Origin: an uncultured Verrucomicrobiota bacterium
Lineage (GTDB): Bacteria > Verrucomicrobiota > Verrucomicrobiia > Opitutales > Opitutaceae
Assembly (NCBI GenBank): GCA_903869675.1
Contig: CAIQAB010000018.1
Location: forward strand, 62,001-126,000
Direction of reading: 5' to 3'
Length of the DNA stretch: 64,000 nucleotides
Position numbers and translations under genes: made by a program. The notes beneath the pieces were generated by a model. The model was not told the DNA's origin and made no database searches. It saw only the letters and a list, made by a program, of their open reading frames with translations. This document shows positions 45,034-53,893 of this stretch, one piece after another (position 1 is the stretch's first letter; every line of letters starts with the position of its first letter).

Positions 45034-45723
45034 TCACTCCCAACCGGCCTTAGCCTTGGCGAGGGCACCCCGCCAAGCCGAGGGCACAGAGCCAAGATCA
45101 GGACCATCGGTAAGAAAAGCAAGGTGCTGCCGGATTCGAAGCGATAGTTCCGGCGTGGTGCGGGTCGCCAACGCCTCGACATAAAGGTCGGCTTGAAAAC
45201 GAAGCGGGCGGTTAAGCGCCTCGGAAAGGATATCCTCGGCCAACTCGTCCGGCAGCCGCAAATCCTTCACCAAGGGGATGAGCACCTCGGCCTCATGGCC
45301 AACGGAGAGGTTAAGCGTATGTGTCAGCGCCTCGCGGCGGTTTTCCATGGAAGCGCGCGCATCGAGAACGAGGACACCGAGTTTTTTGGCAATCTTGACG
45401 TAGTCGTCCCCCGGCTCGGCGAGAATATCACCGGCTGTGGGCACAGCGTTGGCCGGCTGCTTCTCCGGCGCGGGCTCGCCAGTGGGACTGGCGACGGGCC
45501 CGCCTGAATCTTGGGCAGCACCTAGATTGCCCGGAGCGGGCACCGAAGCGATCGGATCAAGTGGGGGCGGAGGGGGGGCAGGCGCGACGGGTTGGATCGC
45601 AAATCCCACCACAGGCGGTGGCACGGGTGGCTGCGCAGGGCGAGTGCTGCGCTCCAGCCACCACCAACCCGTCACGATCACGGTCGCCGCCAACGCGACT
45701 CCCGTCCAGATTTTCTTACTCAT
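45034..45723 (-). CDS. Membrane-anchored protein with Pro-rich linker, unknown function
   Basis: 229-residue protein. One N-terminal membrane helix (about residues 5-23, WTGVALAATVIVTGWWWL), then about 80 residues rich in Pro, Ala and Val, and a helical C-terminal domain of about 130 residues (VLVLDARASMENRREALTHTL, LRLPDELAEDILSEALN). No family recognised. Start ATG at 45723. First gene of the operon that ends in prmB, so a function at the envelope together with the TPR and rhomboid-like proteins is possible. Confidence 0.65.
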   Translation of the reverse strand: MSKKIWTGVALAATVIVTGWWWLERSTRPAQPPVPPPVVGFAIQPVAPAPPPPPLDPIASVPAPGNLGAAQDSGGPVASPTGEPAPEKQPANAVPTAGDILAEPGDDYVKIAKKLGVLVLDARASMENRREALTHTLNLSVGHEAEVLIPLVKDLRLPDELAEDILSEALNRPLRFQADLYVEALATRTTPELSLRIRQHLAFLTDGPDLGSVPSAWRGALAKAKAGWE

Positions 45724-45840
45724 AGTCGGATACAGAGGAGGAGGAACGTCGGGTACAACCCGTCTAACGACCCGCACCTAGCGGGCGGGTTCCCGCTCGT
45801 CGCAAGAAGCCCCGCTGAACCCGCCTCCTACCTGCGTCCT

Positions 45841-45881
45841 AAAAAGCAGTCGCACCGCGGAAACCAGTCCCGTAGCGCGAC
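45841..45881 (-). terminator. Possible recA terminator
   Basis: Minus strand: a 7-bp stem with one G-T pair (45875-45881 with 45849-45855), a long 19-base loop, then TGC and five T. Starts 13 bases after the recA stop. The stem is weak, so the call is tentative. Confidence 0.35.
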
Positions 45882-45893
45882 CGGGCGCTCCGT

Positions 45894-46976
45894 TTACTCG
45901 GCCGCGTCTTCGGCTGCGCCGGTCACGACCGTGCCGCCGGCGACGGAAACCTTTTCCTGAATCGCAGCCTGCACTTTAGCGGCGAGGTCCGGCTTGTCCT
46001 TGAGCGCCTGCTTGGCGGCGTCCCGACCTTGGCCGATGAGTTCGCCCTGATAGGCGATCCACGCCCCCTTTTTATCCAAAATTTTGTGCTCGATACCTAG
46101 GTCGAGGAGCGAGCCGGTGCGGCTGATGCCCTCGTCATACATGATGTCGAACTCGCATTCGGTGAAAGGCGGGGCGATCTTATTTTTCACCACCTTGATC
46201 TTGGTGCGGTTGCCGATGATCTTGCCATCCGGGGTCTTGAGTTGGTCCTTGCGACGGATGTCGATGCGGATGGAGGAGAAAAACTTCAGCGCTCGGCCTC
46301 CCGAGGTGGTCTCGGGGTTACCGAACATGACGCCGATCTTTTCACGGATCTGATTGGTAAAAATGCAAATGCACTTGGTCTTGCTCACCACGGCAGTGAG
46401 ACGGCGCATGGCTTGGGACATCAGGCGGGCCTGCGAACCCATGGTCATATCGCCCATCTGGCCCTCAAGCTCGGCCTTCGTGATAAGGGCGGCGACGGAG
46501 TCGATGATAATAACGTCGATGGCGTTCGAGCGGATGAGGGTCTCGGTGATATTGAGAGCATCCTCGCCAGAGTCGGGCTGAGAGACGAGCAGGTCGTCGA
46601 GCTTAACGCCGACCACGCGGGCGTATTTCGGGTCGAGGGCGTGCTCGACATCGATGAAGGCGGCGAGGCCGCCACGGCGCTGGGCCTCGGCGATGACGCT
46701 GAGACAGAAAGTGGTTTTACCCGACGACTCTGGCCCGTAAATTTCGATGATGCGGCCGCGAGGCAGGCCGCCGCCGCCGAGACAGAGATCGATCGCGAGA
46801 GAACCGGTCGAGACGGTCTCGACCGTCATCTTGTGGTTATCGCCAAGGCGCATGATCGAGCCTTCGCCGAATTGTTTGGTGATGGAGCTGACGGCGAGAT
46901 CGAGCGTTTTGCGATCTGGATTGGTGACGGCAGGGGCAGCGGACGCGGCGACTTTGACGGGGGCGGCTTTGGACAT
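45894..46976 (-). CDS. recA: Recombinase A
   Basis: 360-residue RecA, which coats single-stranded DNA for homologous recombination and triggers LexA self-cleavage. [16 protein letters not shown], Walker A GPESSGKT, and the loop regions [17 protein letters not shown] are clear. The C terminus is acidic (EDAAE). Start ATG at 46976 (MSKAAPVKV), with an Ala-rich N terminus about 15 residues longer than E. coli RecA. A perfect palindromic LexA-type operator lies 117 bases upstream, so SOS control is likely. Confidence 0.97.
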   Translation of the reverse strand: MSKAAPVKVAASAAPAVTNPDRKTLDLAVSSITKQFGEGSIMRLGDNHKMTVETVSTGSLAIDLCLGGGGLPRGRIIEIYGPESSGKTTFCLSVIAEAQRRGGLAAFIDVEHALDPKYARVVGVKLDDLLVSQPDSGEDALNITETLIRSNAIDVIIIDSVAALITKAELEGQMGDMTMGSQARLMSQAMRRLTAVVSKTKCICIFTNQIREKIGVMFGNPETTSGGRALKFFSSIRIDIRRKDQLKTPDGKIIGNRTKIKVVKNKIAPPFTECEFDIMYDEGISRTGSLLDLGIEHKILDKKGAWIAYQGELIGQGRDAAKQALKDKPDLAAKVQAAIQEKVSVAGGTVVTGAAEDAAE

Positions 46977-47092
46977 GACGGGATACTTTTTAGTGGTTTG
47001 GGTGAGGGAGCCGAGCGACCGCCCGGCTGCAATCGAGATGCCAACGGGAAGCATGGCTTCCGATGCTGGCAAGTGAGACTTCGATGAAAATG

Positions 47093-47108
47093 CTGTTCAC
47101 CTGAACAG
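47093..47108 (-). promoter_or_regulatory. LexA operator of recA (SOS box)
   Basis: The 16-base sequence ctgttcaggtgaacag (minus strand) is a perfect inverted repeat around a two-base centre and contains TGTTC-N4-GAACA, the LexA motif known for Verrucomicrobia. On the minus strand a TTGACT -35-like hexamer (47111-47116) lies directly upstream, so a bound repressor would cover the spacer of the promoter. A clear -10 is not visible. Confidence 0.85.
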
Positions 47109-47231
47109 CAAGTCAAAAATCCTCCCCAAAGCTGGTAAAATTAAACCCCTAACCGTCGTTAACACCGGAATGGATAGACTTAAATATACCGCAAATCACA
47201 CCAATGTATTTATTAACGATATTATAAACGC

Positions 47232-47576
47232 TCACCGCCGCTGACGCCGTCGGTTGGCTTGCTGCTTGCGAAAGACGGGCAGTAACCGGGCTTCGATGTG
47301 GGAGAATGCCGCCAACAGGCCGTCCCGGCGATAGACCGCGCCGATCTCTGCCTCCACCCGCGTGGGACGCGCTATGCCTGCGAGATACTCGTTGGCGGTG
47401 AGATGGAGAAACGCCTCGGTATTGATGCCACCGGTCTCTCGCAACACCCGCTCACGCGCCCACAAGGCCAGCACGGCATCCCCCACCCAAGCGAACTCTT
47501 GCTCGGCTTGGTGACTTGACGGAGTCGTGACCAAAACCGGAAGGAAGGGCGGGGCGGCGGGAGAAGAGGAAGACAT
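47232..47576 (-). CDS. Short RNase III-like protein (Mini-III related)
   Basis: 114-residue protein. EFAWVGDAVLALWARERVL at residues 27-45 matches the RNase III signature in its Mini-III form, with D33 as the metal ligand, and RVEAEIGAVYRRDG at 73-86 matches the second helix with E75. The distance between them is about 42 residues, against roughly 70-80 in RNase III or Mini-III, so one or two helices are missing. No double-stranded RNA-binding domain; the tail is basic (KQQANRRRQRR). Mini-III trims 23S rRNA precursors in Bacillus. Activity here is an open question. Start ATG at 47576. Confidence 0.65.
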   Translation of the reverse strand: MSSSSPAAPPFLPVLVTTPSSHQAEQEFAWVGDAVLALWARERVLRETGGINTEAFLHLTANEYLAGIARPTRVEAEIGAVYRRDGLLAAFSHIEARLLPVFRKQQANRRRQRR

Positions 47577-47720
47577 GGAAACGTCCTGAATTCGTGAAGA
47601 AACCGACGCCAATCGTTTCTAAAAAGCGAGCCATGTTAATTCCACGCTTCCGCGCCCCATTCCGCTGGCACTGAGAAAGACCATAACCAAACGTATACCA
47701 ACATCCATCCCAAGCCAACC

Positions 47721-49952
47721 GTGCCCACGGAACCCACTCCCGTCACCACTGTTCCCTTCACGACTGCGCCACCGTATTCGTCTCGGACTCCCCTGCCCGT
47801 CCCGGAAAAAACGCCATTCAGTCCCAACGTCGTCGCCGGCGCCCTTTGCGCCCTCGTGACGCTCGCCTACGCAAGCTCGTTTGCGACCCTGATTTTCGGT
47901 GGCGCCCTTGCTCCCTCGGTGAACCTCGGCGTCTGGACCGCCATCATGGGGAGTTTCGCCACGCTCCTGACGCTTTCATTTCTCAGCTCTTTCCGCTTTG
48001 CCATCGGAGGGCCGGATTCAAATCCGTCGGCAATCCTGGCGATCTCGGTCGCCTCGATCGCCAAGGATATCCTCCAAGGCCCCGCCACCAATCAAGCTGG
48101 GTTGCTGCCGACCATCTTCGTTTTCCTCTTCGGCTCGGCCGTGCTCTGCGGCCTGCTGCTCTATCTTTTCGGCCGGCTCCGCTGGGGCCGCTACGTGCGC
48201 TACATCCCCCACCCCGTGGTAGGTGGGTTCCTCGCCGGCACCGGTTACCTGCTGGTCGCAGGCGGCTGGAAGATGCTCGTGGGCAAAAACTTCACACACA
48301 CCACGCCCGCCGACCTGGAAGCCGTGCCCGCCCTCGCTTGGTTTTTCGCCTTGGGAATCGGCCTCGCCCTGACCATCGCGACCCGCGCCTCGAAACATTT
48401 CCTCGTAATACCCGCCGTGCTCGCGGCCGGCGTGCTCGGTTTCCACATTGTGCTGCTCGCCACCGGCCGGTCCCACGAGGAGGCCCGCGCGGCCAGCCTG
48501 CTCCTGCCCCCGCTCAACGCAGGCGATTGGCAGACCCCCTTCAGCCAACCTTTGGGCGAGATTCGCTGGGATCTTCTGCTCACGCACGGCAAGGACTTCG
48601 CGGCCATGACCCTCGTCGTGCTCGTGACTATTCTGCTGAACGCCACCAGCCTCGACCTCGCCACCGGCAGGGAAGCCGACTTCGATCGCGAACTAAAGGC
48701 CCTCGGCGTGGCCAACATCCTCGGCGGACTCGCGGGCGGGCTCGTATCGGTAAACTCCTTTAACCGATCGCTGCTCAACCACCGCGCCGGCGCCAACTCA
48801 CCCTGGGCGGCGCGCATCTGTGCCGGGCTCGTGCTGGGCGCTGCCGTCTTCACCCCGGGTGCGGTCTCGCTGCTGCCTCGCCCCGTCCTCACCGGGCTCG
48901 TGCTCTACCTCGGCGTTTCCTTGCTGGTGAACTGGCTTTGGGACGCACGCCACGAACTACCCGTTTCGGATTACCTCACGGTGGTAGCCATCCTTTTTAT
49001 CGTCGGCACCTTCGGTATCGTGACGGGCGTGATCACAGGCGTGGTCATCGCCAGCCTGAATTTTGTCGTGACCTTTAGCCGCCAATCCGTGGTGAAACAA
49101 CGCTTCACCGCCGGCACCCGCCGCTCCAATGTCGAGCGCACCCCCGCGGAGCTGACTTGGTTGGCCGAACACGGCGGCCGTTTGCACGGCTTCGTTTTGC
49201 AGGGCCATATTTTCTTCGGCACCGCCAGCAGCCTGCTCGAGGAGATCCGCGCCGTGCTCGGCCAAGGCGAAGCCCTGTTGATCGATTTCTGGCTGGTATG
49301 CACGATCGACGCCTCATCCGTCGTCGTTTTACGGAAACTGCTCCGTCTGGCCGGAGAACGAAACACCCAGCTGGTTTTCACCGGAATCAACGAGAAACTA
49401 CGCGCCCGCTTCTCCGCCTGCGGTCTCAGCCTGGAGAAGACCCACGCCCGATTTTTCGCCGACCTCGACCGCGGCCTCGAATGGACCGAATCCCAATTAC
49501 TCACGGGAGCCCAGCGCGAGATCACCCTTAGCGAAGCCCTCGGCCTTGCCAACTCCGCCGACGCCGACGTGCTCCACAGTAACTTTAACCTCATTGAACT
49601 GCCGGCCGGCCGGCCCCTTTTCAAACGCAACGAATCCTCCGACGCGCTTTACGTGCTGCTATCCGGTCAAGTAAGCGTGAACCTGCAGCTAACGGGATCA
49701 AACTACACGAAGCGCCTGCGCAGTTACGGCCCTGGAACCATTGTGGGCGAAATGGGCTTCTACAGCCGGGCGCCTCGCAGCGCCGACGTAGTCGCCGACA
49801 TGCCCACCCGCGCCGCCCGGCTCGACCTCGAGCAATTGAAGTCACTCGAACTCCACCGCCCCGATCTCGCCGCGCAGCTCCACCGCTTTGTGATCAATAC
49901 TCTCGCCGCTCGCCTGCGCACCGCGAATCAAGAGCTGAGCCAGATGCTGTGA
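47721..49952 (+). CDS. SulP-family anion transporter with STAS and cyclic-nucleotide-binding domains
   Basis: 743-residue membrane protein. Residues about 36-450 hold the SulP transport core (VVAGALCALVTLAYASSF, GRYVRYIPHPVVGGFLAGTG). About 485-575 is the STAS domain (HGFVLQGHIFFGTASSLLE, DFWLVCTIDASSV, where a Ser is the usual phosphosite). About 617-743 is a cNMP-binding domain with GEMGFYSRAPRSADV, the phosphate-binding cassette with its Glu and Arg. Substrate may be sulfate or bicarbonate. The start is GTG at 47721; no other start fits the first helix. Divergent from the RNase III-like gene. Confidence 0.92.
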   Translation: MPTEPTPVTTVPFTTAPPYSSRTPLPVPEKTPFSPNVVAGALCALVTLAYASSFATLIFGGALAPSVNLGVWTAIMGSFATLLTLSFLSSFRFAIGGPDSNPSAILAISVASIAKDILQGPATNQAGLLPTIFVFLFGSAVLCGLLLYLFGRLRWGRYVRYIPHPVVGGFLAGTGYLLVAGGWKMLVGKNFTHTTPADLEAVPALAWFFALGIGLALTIATRASKHFLVIPAVLAAGVLGFHIVLLATGRSHEEARAASLLLPPLNAGDWQTPFSQPLGEIRWDLLLTHGKDFAAMTLVVLVTILLNATSLDLATGREADFDRELKALGVANILGGLAGGLVSVNSFNRSLLNHRAGANSPWAARICAGLVLGAAVFTPGAVSLLPRPVLTGLVLYLGVSLLVNWLWDARHELPVSDYLTVVAILFIVGTFGIVTGVITGVVIASLNFVVTFSRQSVVKQRFTAGTRRSNVERTPAELTWLAEHGGRLHGFVLQGHIFFGTASSLLEEIRAVLGQGEALLIDFWLVCTIDASSVVVLRKLLRLAGERNTQLVFTGINEKLRARFSACGLSLEKTHARFFADLDRGLEWTESQLLTGAQREITLSEALGLANSADADVLHSNFNLIELPAGRPLFKRNESSDALYVLLSGQVSVNLQLTGSNYTKRLRSYGPGTIVGEMGFYSRAPRSADVVADMPTRAARLDLEQLKSLELHRPDLAAQLHRFVINTLAARLRTANQELSQML

Positions 49953-49964
49953 ACCCGCGCCGGC

Positions 49965-50357
49965 TCATGCCTCCCCGGTCGGCGGAGGGAGATCGCGGGC
50001 CCGCTTTAAATGCGCCCCGCGCTTCAGGGGCTTGGGGGTGACGGCGTCCTCGGCAGCCGCCCGCACCCGCTTGAGCTCGTCAAATTGCTTGGGCGACATC
50101 AACCGCCGGGGCACTCGCTTGGCCGCCTCGTCCATCAACCGGTCCCACATTTCCACCGTGACTGGCTCGAGCGGTTCCCACGGCTCATGGTGACCCTGCT
50201 TGCGCCGCCACGTGACCTCCCCGCCGTGAAAAACGACCCACACTTGAAACTTGCCCGCCTCGGGATCGCGGAGCCACCAGCCAAAGTCCATTGCCATGTT
50301 GAGGTGGAGGCAAAAGCGCAGAGGCCGCCCGCGCCAGCGTAAAACCCGGGGCCGCAC
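49965..50357 (-). CDS. Hypothetical protein
   Basis: 130-residue protein, not recognised. The N-terminal half alternates hydrophobic and aromatic residues (MAMDFGWWLRDPEAGKF, QVWVVFHGGEVTW), suggesting a small beta domain; the C-terminal half is helical and basic (PKPLKRGAHLKRA). Translation from the GTG at 50357 or from an ATG at 50297 is possible. Convergent with the SulP gene, 12 bases apart. Codon use resembles its neighbours, so it is probably real. Confidence 0.5.
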   Translation of the reverse strand: MRPRVLRWRGRPLRFCLHLNMAMDFGWWLRDPEAGKFQVWVVFHGGEVTWRRKQGHHEPWEPLEPVTVEMWDRLMDEAAKRVPRRLMSPKQFDELKRVRAAAEDAVTPKPLKRGAHLKRARDLPPPTGEA

Positions 50358-50455
50358 TCAACCCGTTTTAGCACCCACCATTCCCGCGAAGCCCCGCTCA
50401 TGCCCGGACTCCCTTGGTGCTTGCCCGCGCACCCGGTCGCGGACGGCATGCAGGG

Positions 50456-51208
50456 ATGAAGTGGTTTTCGCGATCGGCCCGCATCGGCCTGGCAAGTCTC
50501 GCCCTCGGCACGGTAGGCGCGCCGCGCCTCACGGCCGATCTAGCCGATGACATCGCGCAGGTGAGCGTGGAAGCCGCGGGCGGCGCCCGCGCCCACGCCG
50601 CTCTTTATTCATTTCGGGCCGAAGGTGTGACGAGCGTCGGCGAAGCCGAGGTCGAATTCATCCTTTACGCCGCCCGCCCCCGCGGCGTGCGCATCGAAAC
50701 CCTCGGGGAAAAAACCTCGTTGGTCCGCGCCTACGACGGGGTCCACGCACCGTGGAAAAAAGACGACCCCGCCAAGCCACCGCGCCGCCTAGGCCGCCAA
50801 GAGGAGCGCGAATTCATGCTGGAGGCCGATTTCGACCAACCGCTCTTTGACTGCAAGGCCCGCAAAATCAGCCTCGACTACGGAGGGGAATGCACGGTCG
50901 ACGGCCGGCCCTGCCTGAAGCTGCTCGCCACGGTGCGCTTCACCGAGGTGATGACGCTCTACATCGACTGCGAATCGCACCTGCTGATACGGCGCGACCG
51001 CGAGGAGCAGCGCGACGGCAAAACCGTGGTGTTAGAAACGCATTACTCGGATTTCAAAAAAGTCGCCGGCGTTCGCCTGCCCCGCCGCATCCGCACCCTC
51101 TCCGACGGCCGCCTACTACACGAAACCCGGATCAAGGACTACGATGCCAACCCGGACCTGCCGGCGGATTTCTTCAGCCCGCCGGTTGCGAATTGGCCAC
51201 TCGACTAG
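50456..51208 (+). CDS. Exported LolA-like protein
   Basis: 250-residue predicted exported protein. Signal peptide about residues 1-26 (RIGLASLALGTVGAPRLTA). The rest looks like the LolA/outer-membrane lipoprotein-sorting fold: YSFRAEGVTSVGEAEVEFILYAARPRGVRIE, later LYIDCESHLLIRRDR and LETHYSDFKKVAGVRLPRRI, and a C-terminal DLPADFF typical of that group. Probably binds a lipid or lipoprotein in the periplasm. Start ATG at 50456. Confidence 0.7.
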   Translation: MKWFSRSARIGLASLALGTVGAPRLTADLADDIAQVSVEAAGGARAHAALYSFRAEGVTSVGEAEVEFILYAARPRGVRIETLGEKTSLVRAYDGVHAPWKKDDPAKPPRRLGRQEEREFMLEADFDQPLFDCKARKISLDYGGECTVDGRPCLKLLATVRFTEVMTLYIDCESHLLIRRDREEQRDGKTVVLETHYSDFKKVAGVRLPRRIRTLSDGRLLHETRIKDYDANPDLPADFFSPPVANWPLD

Positions 51209-51259
51209 GCCCGCGGCTCCGCTCTTGCCTACGCCGCCACCGAGACGCGAGTCTGCGCC

Positions 51260-51781
51260 ATGGCCCTCTTCGGAACCCTCAGAACGGTGCGCACCCAACT
51301 CGCGCCCTCACCCGCCTTCAACGTGGCACTCGACTACGTCGCCCGCTGCCTGCAACACGACTCCCCCGAGGCCGCCCGGATCGCGGCCGTCCCGGTAGGC
51401 GAGACCGTCCGCATTGAACTCGGCGCGGGTGTCTTCGCCCTCGAACAAGCCTACCTTTCCAAGCCCGCCAGCGAAGGCCGCTGGGAATCACACGAGCGCC
51501 ATATCGACGTGCAGGTCATGGTCACGGGCCGCGAATTAATGGGAGTAATCGATACCAGCCGCCTCGTTCTCGCCGAGGACCTGCGCGAAGCGCGCGACCT
51601 GTTGTTTTTTGCCGCCCACGAAGGCGGCTCGACCCTGCGCTTGGGCGCGGGCGAGCTAGCGGTGTTTTTCCCCGACGACGGCCACAAACCCTCCTTGGCC
51701 GACGGCGAGCCAGCGTTGGTGCGCAAGACCGTGGTGAAAGTCCCCGTCGCCGTCACGACCGCCACGGCTCCCGCCGAGTGA
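51260..51781 (+). CDS. YhcH/YjgK/YiaL (EbgC-like) family protein
   Basis: 173-residue cupin-like protein. Family marks are WESHERHIDVQVMVTGRE near residue 76 and FFPDDGHKPSL near 137, with His residues for metal binding. Members help use host or dietary sugars or form the small subunit of Ebg beta-galactosidase, but most are uncharacterised. It is translationally coupled to the rlmJ gene through a GTGA overlap. Confidence 0.88.
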   Translation: MALFGTLRTVRTQLAPSPAFNVALDYVARCLQHDSPEAARIAAVPVGETVRIELGAGVFALEQAYLSKPASEGRWESHERHIDVQVMVTGRELMGVIDTSRLVLAEDLREARDLLFFAAHEGGSTLRLGAGELAVFFPDDGHKPSLADGEPALVRKTVVKVPVAVTTATAPAE

Positions 51782-52671
51782 ACTACCGCCACCAATTCCA
51801 CGCGGGGAACTTCGCGGATGTGCTCAAGCACTCCGTGCTCCTGCACTTGCTCCGCGCCCTTCAAACCAAGGAAAAAGGTCTGCTCTACCTGGATACCCAC
51901 GCCGGCCGCGGCGGCTACGATCTGTCCGCGGCGGCCAGTGGCACGACGCTCGCCCGCAAACCCGAATGGCCACACGGCCTCGGCCGCCTGCTCGGCCGCT
52001 CCGACCTGCCGCCGGAGTTGGCCAGCTACCTCGAGGCCGTGCAAACCTTCGACCGCGCCACCGGGAGCAAAACCCCACTCGCCGCTTCCATCGATGAGCC
52101 GCCCCGTTTTTACCCGGGTTCGCCCTGGCTCGCTGCGTCCCATCTGCGACCGCAAGACCGCGCCATTCTCTGCGAACGCCAACCCGACGAAGCCGCCGCC
52201 TTGACCAGTGAGTTTGCCGGTCGGCGGCGCGTATCGGTGCAGACGATGGATGGCTACACCGCCGTCCGGGCCACCCTTCCCCCTCCAGAACGCCGCGCCT
52301 TGGTCTTGATCGACCCCCCCTTCGAGACGGCCGACGAGTGGGGATCCATTCTGGGCGCCCTCGAAGCCGGCCTCGCCCGCCTGCCCGGCGGCACCTTCGC
52401 CGTGTGGTATCCGCTGACCACCCGTGCCCGCGTGGATGTTTTTTATCGCCAGTTGCTTGCCTTCCGCGACTTGCCGCCCTGCTACACAGTGGAGCTATTG
52501 ATCGGAGGGGAGGATGCCGGACTGAAACTCTGGGGCTGCGGCCTGCTCGTCATAAACCCTCCCTGGGGGAGCGCCCGCCCCCTCGATACCCTCGCCCGCT
52601 GGCTCGCCCCAGTCCTCGCTCAAGGTCCAGGCGCCACCGGCGGCGTGCACTGGTTGGTTCCAGAAAGATGA
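51778..52671 (+). CDS. rlmJ: 23S rRNA (adenine2030-N6)-methyltransferase RlmJ
   Basis: 297-residue SAM methyltransferase. MNYRHQFHAGNFADVLKHSV is the well-kept N terminus, LDTHAGRGGYDL the SAM loop, LIDPPFE the catalytic motif (DPPF). Starts at GTG overlapping the stop of the YhcH-family gene. The activity methylates A2030 in 23S rRNA in E. coli. Confidence 0.92.
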   Translation: MNYRHQFHAGNFADVLKHSVLLHLLRALQTKEKGLLYLDTHAGRGGYDLSAAASGTTLARKPEWPHGLGRLLGRSDLPPELASYLEAVQTFDRATGSKTPLAASIDEPPRFYPGSPWLAASHLRPQDRAILCERQPDEAAALTSEFAGRRRVSVQTMDGYTAVRATLPPPERRALVLIDPPFETADEWGSILGALEAGLARLPGGTFAVWYPLTTRARVDVFYRQLLAFRDLPPCYTVELLIGGEDAGLKLWGCGLLVINPPWGSARPLDTLARWLAPVLAQGPGATGGVHWLVPER

Positions 52672-52690
52672 AATGTAAGATAAATTAACA

Positions 52691-52696
52691 TATAAT
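52691..52696 (+). promoter_or_regulatory. Possible -10 box of the response regulator
   Basis: A perfect TATAAT lies 75 bases before the regulator start inside an AT-rich stretch. No good -35 is found 16-18 bases upstream, so this is a weak prediction. Confidence 0.3.
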
Positions 52697-52770
52697 GTTC
52701 GCCTACGTAGCAAAGGCTTGCTAACAGTGAATTCAGCCTCCTTGGCTTAGTTTTTCTAAACCAATCAAAA

Positions 52771-53454
52771 ATGTCCTCAACGTATACCCCGACTGTTGAT
52801 TTACCCACACTGCGTGTGGTCCTGATCGAGGACGATCGTGTTTATCGGCATTTTGTTCGGCAGGTGATCAAGAAAGTCGATAACGCAAAGCTGATCGCAG
52901 AATGCTCGACCGGGACCGAGGGAGTGGAAATCTGCCGTCGCGAACGGCCCGACGTCCTGCTACTCGATCTGGTCCTGCCCGACCAGCAAGGAGTGGATGT
53001 GGTGAGAACGATCAAACCGGAACTGCCGGACCTGATCGTGATGATGATAACCGCGCATCCGCACAATGATCTCCCGCGAGAGTTGCTCAAACTCGGGGTG
53101 CAAGGTTTTGCCGACAAGACTTCCTCATCGTCCGATCTGGCCAAAAACATCCGGAGCGTGCTCGCCGGCGGCATCAGCTACAACAGCGTCGCAGGCATCG
53201 CACGCCCCCCGCTAGAGCCTGTCATCAGTCTGCCCGGCAACACCGAGAACATCAAACCCGAGAAACTCACCGTGCGCGAACGCGAGATCGCCACGATGGT
53301 CGCCGCGGCGATGTCCTCGAAGGAAGTCGCCGGCAAATTGGGCCTGAGCACCCGCACGGTGGAAAAACACCGCGCCAACATCTACGCCAAACTAGGCGTG
53401 CGCGATGTCGTCGGCCTAACCCGGTGGTGCATCTACCACCGTATGGCCCTCTGA
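52771..53454 (+). CDS. NarL/FixJ-type response regulator
   Basis: 227-residue two-domain regulator. Receiver domain about residues 14-135 with acidic pocket IEDD and phosphoacceptor Asp in LLLDLVLPD, and ADKTSSSSD at the position of the conserved Lys. DNA-binding LuxR-type HTH at about 162-222 (LTVREREIATMVAAAMSSKEVA, STRTVEKHRANIYAKLGV). No histidine kinase is next to it, so its partner is elsewhere. Convergent with hsp20. Confidence 0.93.
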   Translation: MSSTYTPTVDLPTLRVVLIEDDRVYRHFVRQVIKKVDNAKLIAECSTGTEGVEICRRERPDVLLLDLVLPDQQGVDVVRTIKPELPDLIVMMITAHPHNDLPRELLKLGVQGFADKTSSSSDLAKNIRSVLAGGISYNSVAGIARPPLEPVISLPGNTENIKPEKLTVREREIATMVAAAMSSKEVAGKLGLSTRTVEKHRANIYAKLGVRDVVGLTRWCIYHRMAL

Positions 53455-53468
53455 ACCGAAGGCCCATA

Positions 53469-53494
53469 GCCGGCTGGGCTGTCCGCCAGCCGGC
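53469..53494. terminator. Hairpin between convergent regulator and hsp20
   Basis: Perfect 9-bp stem (gccggctgg / ccagccggc) with an 8-base loop, 15 bases after the regulator stop. No T-run; may act for either gene. Confidence 0.4.
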
Positions 53495-53509
53495 CCCGCG
53501 CCCGGCGGA

Positions 53510-53893
53510 TCACGCCGCCACCGGCAGGAGCATACGCTTGGGGATGTTGAGGCTCAACATCCCGTCCCCTAGCTCCGCCGTGAGCGCTCCGTAATCGAGG
53601 TCGCGCCCCAACCGCAGGCGCAACTCATAGTCGCGCTGGGCATATTCAAGGTGGGCAGAAGCGAAGTTCACCCGCACCACATGACTCTTGCGGCCGATGA
53701 CCACGAGGTCAGGTCCGCGCACCACGATCTCGACCCCGGCAGCCTCAACTCCGGGCAGAAAGACCGTCACCTCGATGCGCTCCGCGTGTTGCTGGCAGTC
53801 GTAGTGAGGGCTGCGCGTCTCGGCGGCGAGGGCGGAGACGGCAAGGCCCGGACGACGACTGCTATTCAGCTGGGGCGGTAGGATGGTGTTCAT
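53510..53893 (-). CDS. Hsp20/alpha-crystallin family small heat-shock protein
   Basis: 127-residue protein. The alpha-crystallin domain covers about residues 29-120: YDCQQHAERIEVTVFLPGVEAAGVEIVV, DYELRLRLGRDLD, and the end-signature DGMLSLNIPKR. The N-terminal arm is short. Holds unfolded proteins from aggregation. It is 451 bases from the divergent Hsp33 gene, so two chaperones share a regulatory region. Confidence 0.85.
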   Translation of the reverse strand: MNTILPPQLNSSRRPGLAVSALAAETRSPHYDCQQHAERIEVTVFLPGVEAAGVEIVVRGPDLVVIGRKSHVVRVNFASAHLEYAQRDYELRLRLGRDLDYGALTAELGDGMLSLNIPKRMLLPVAA

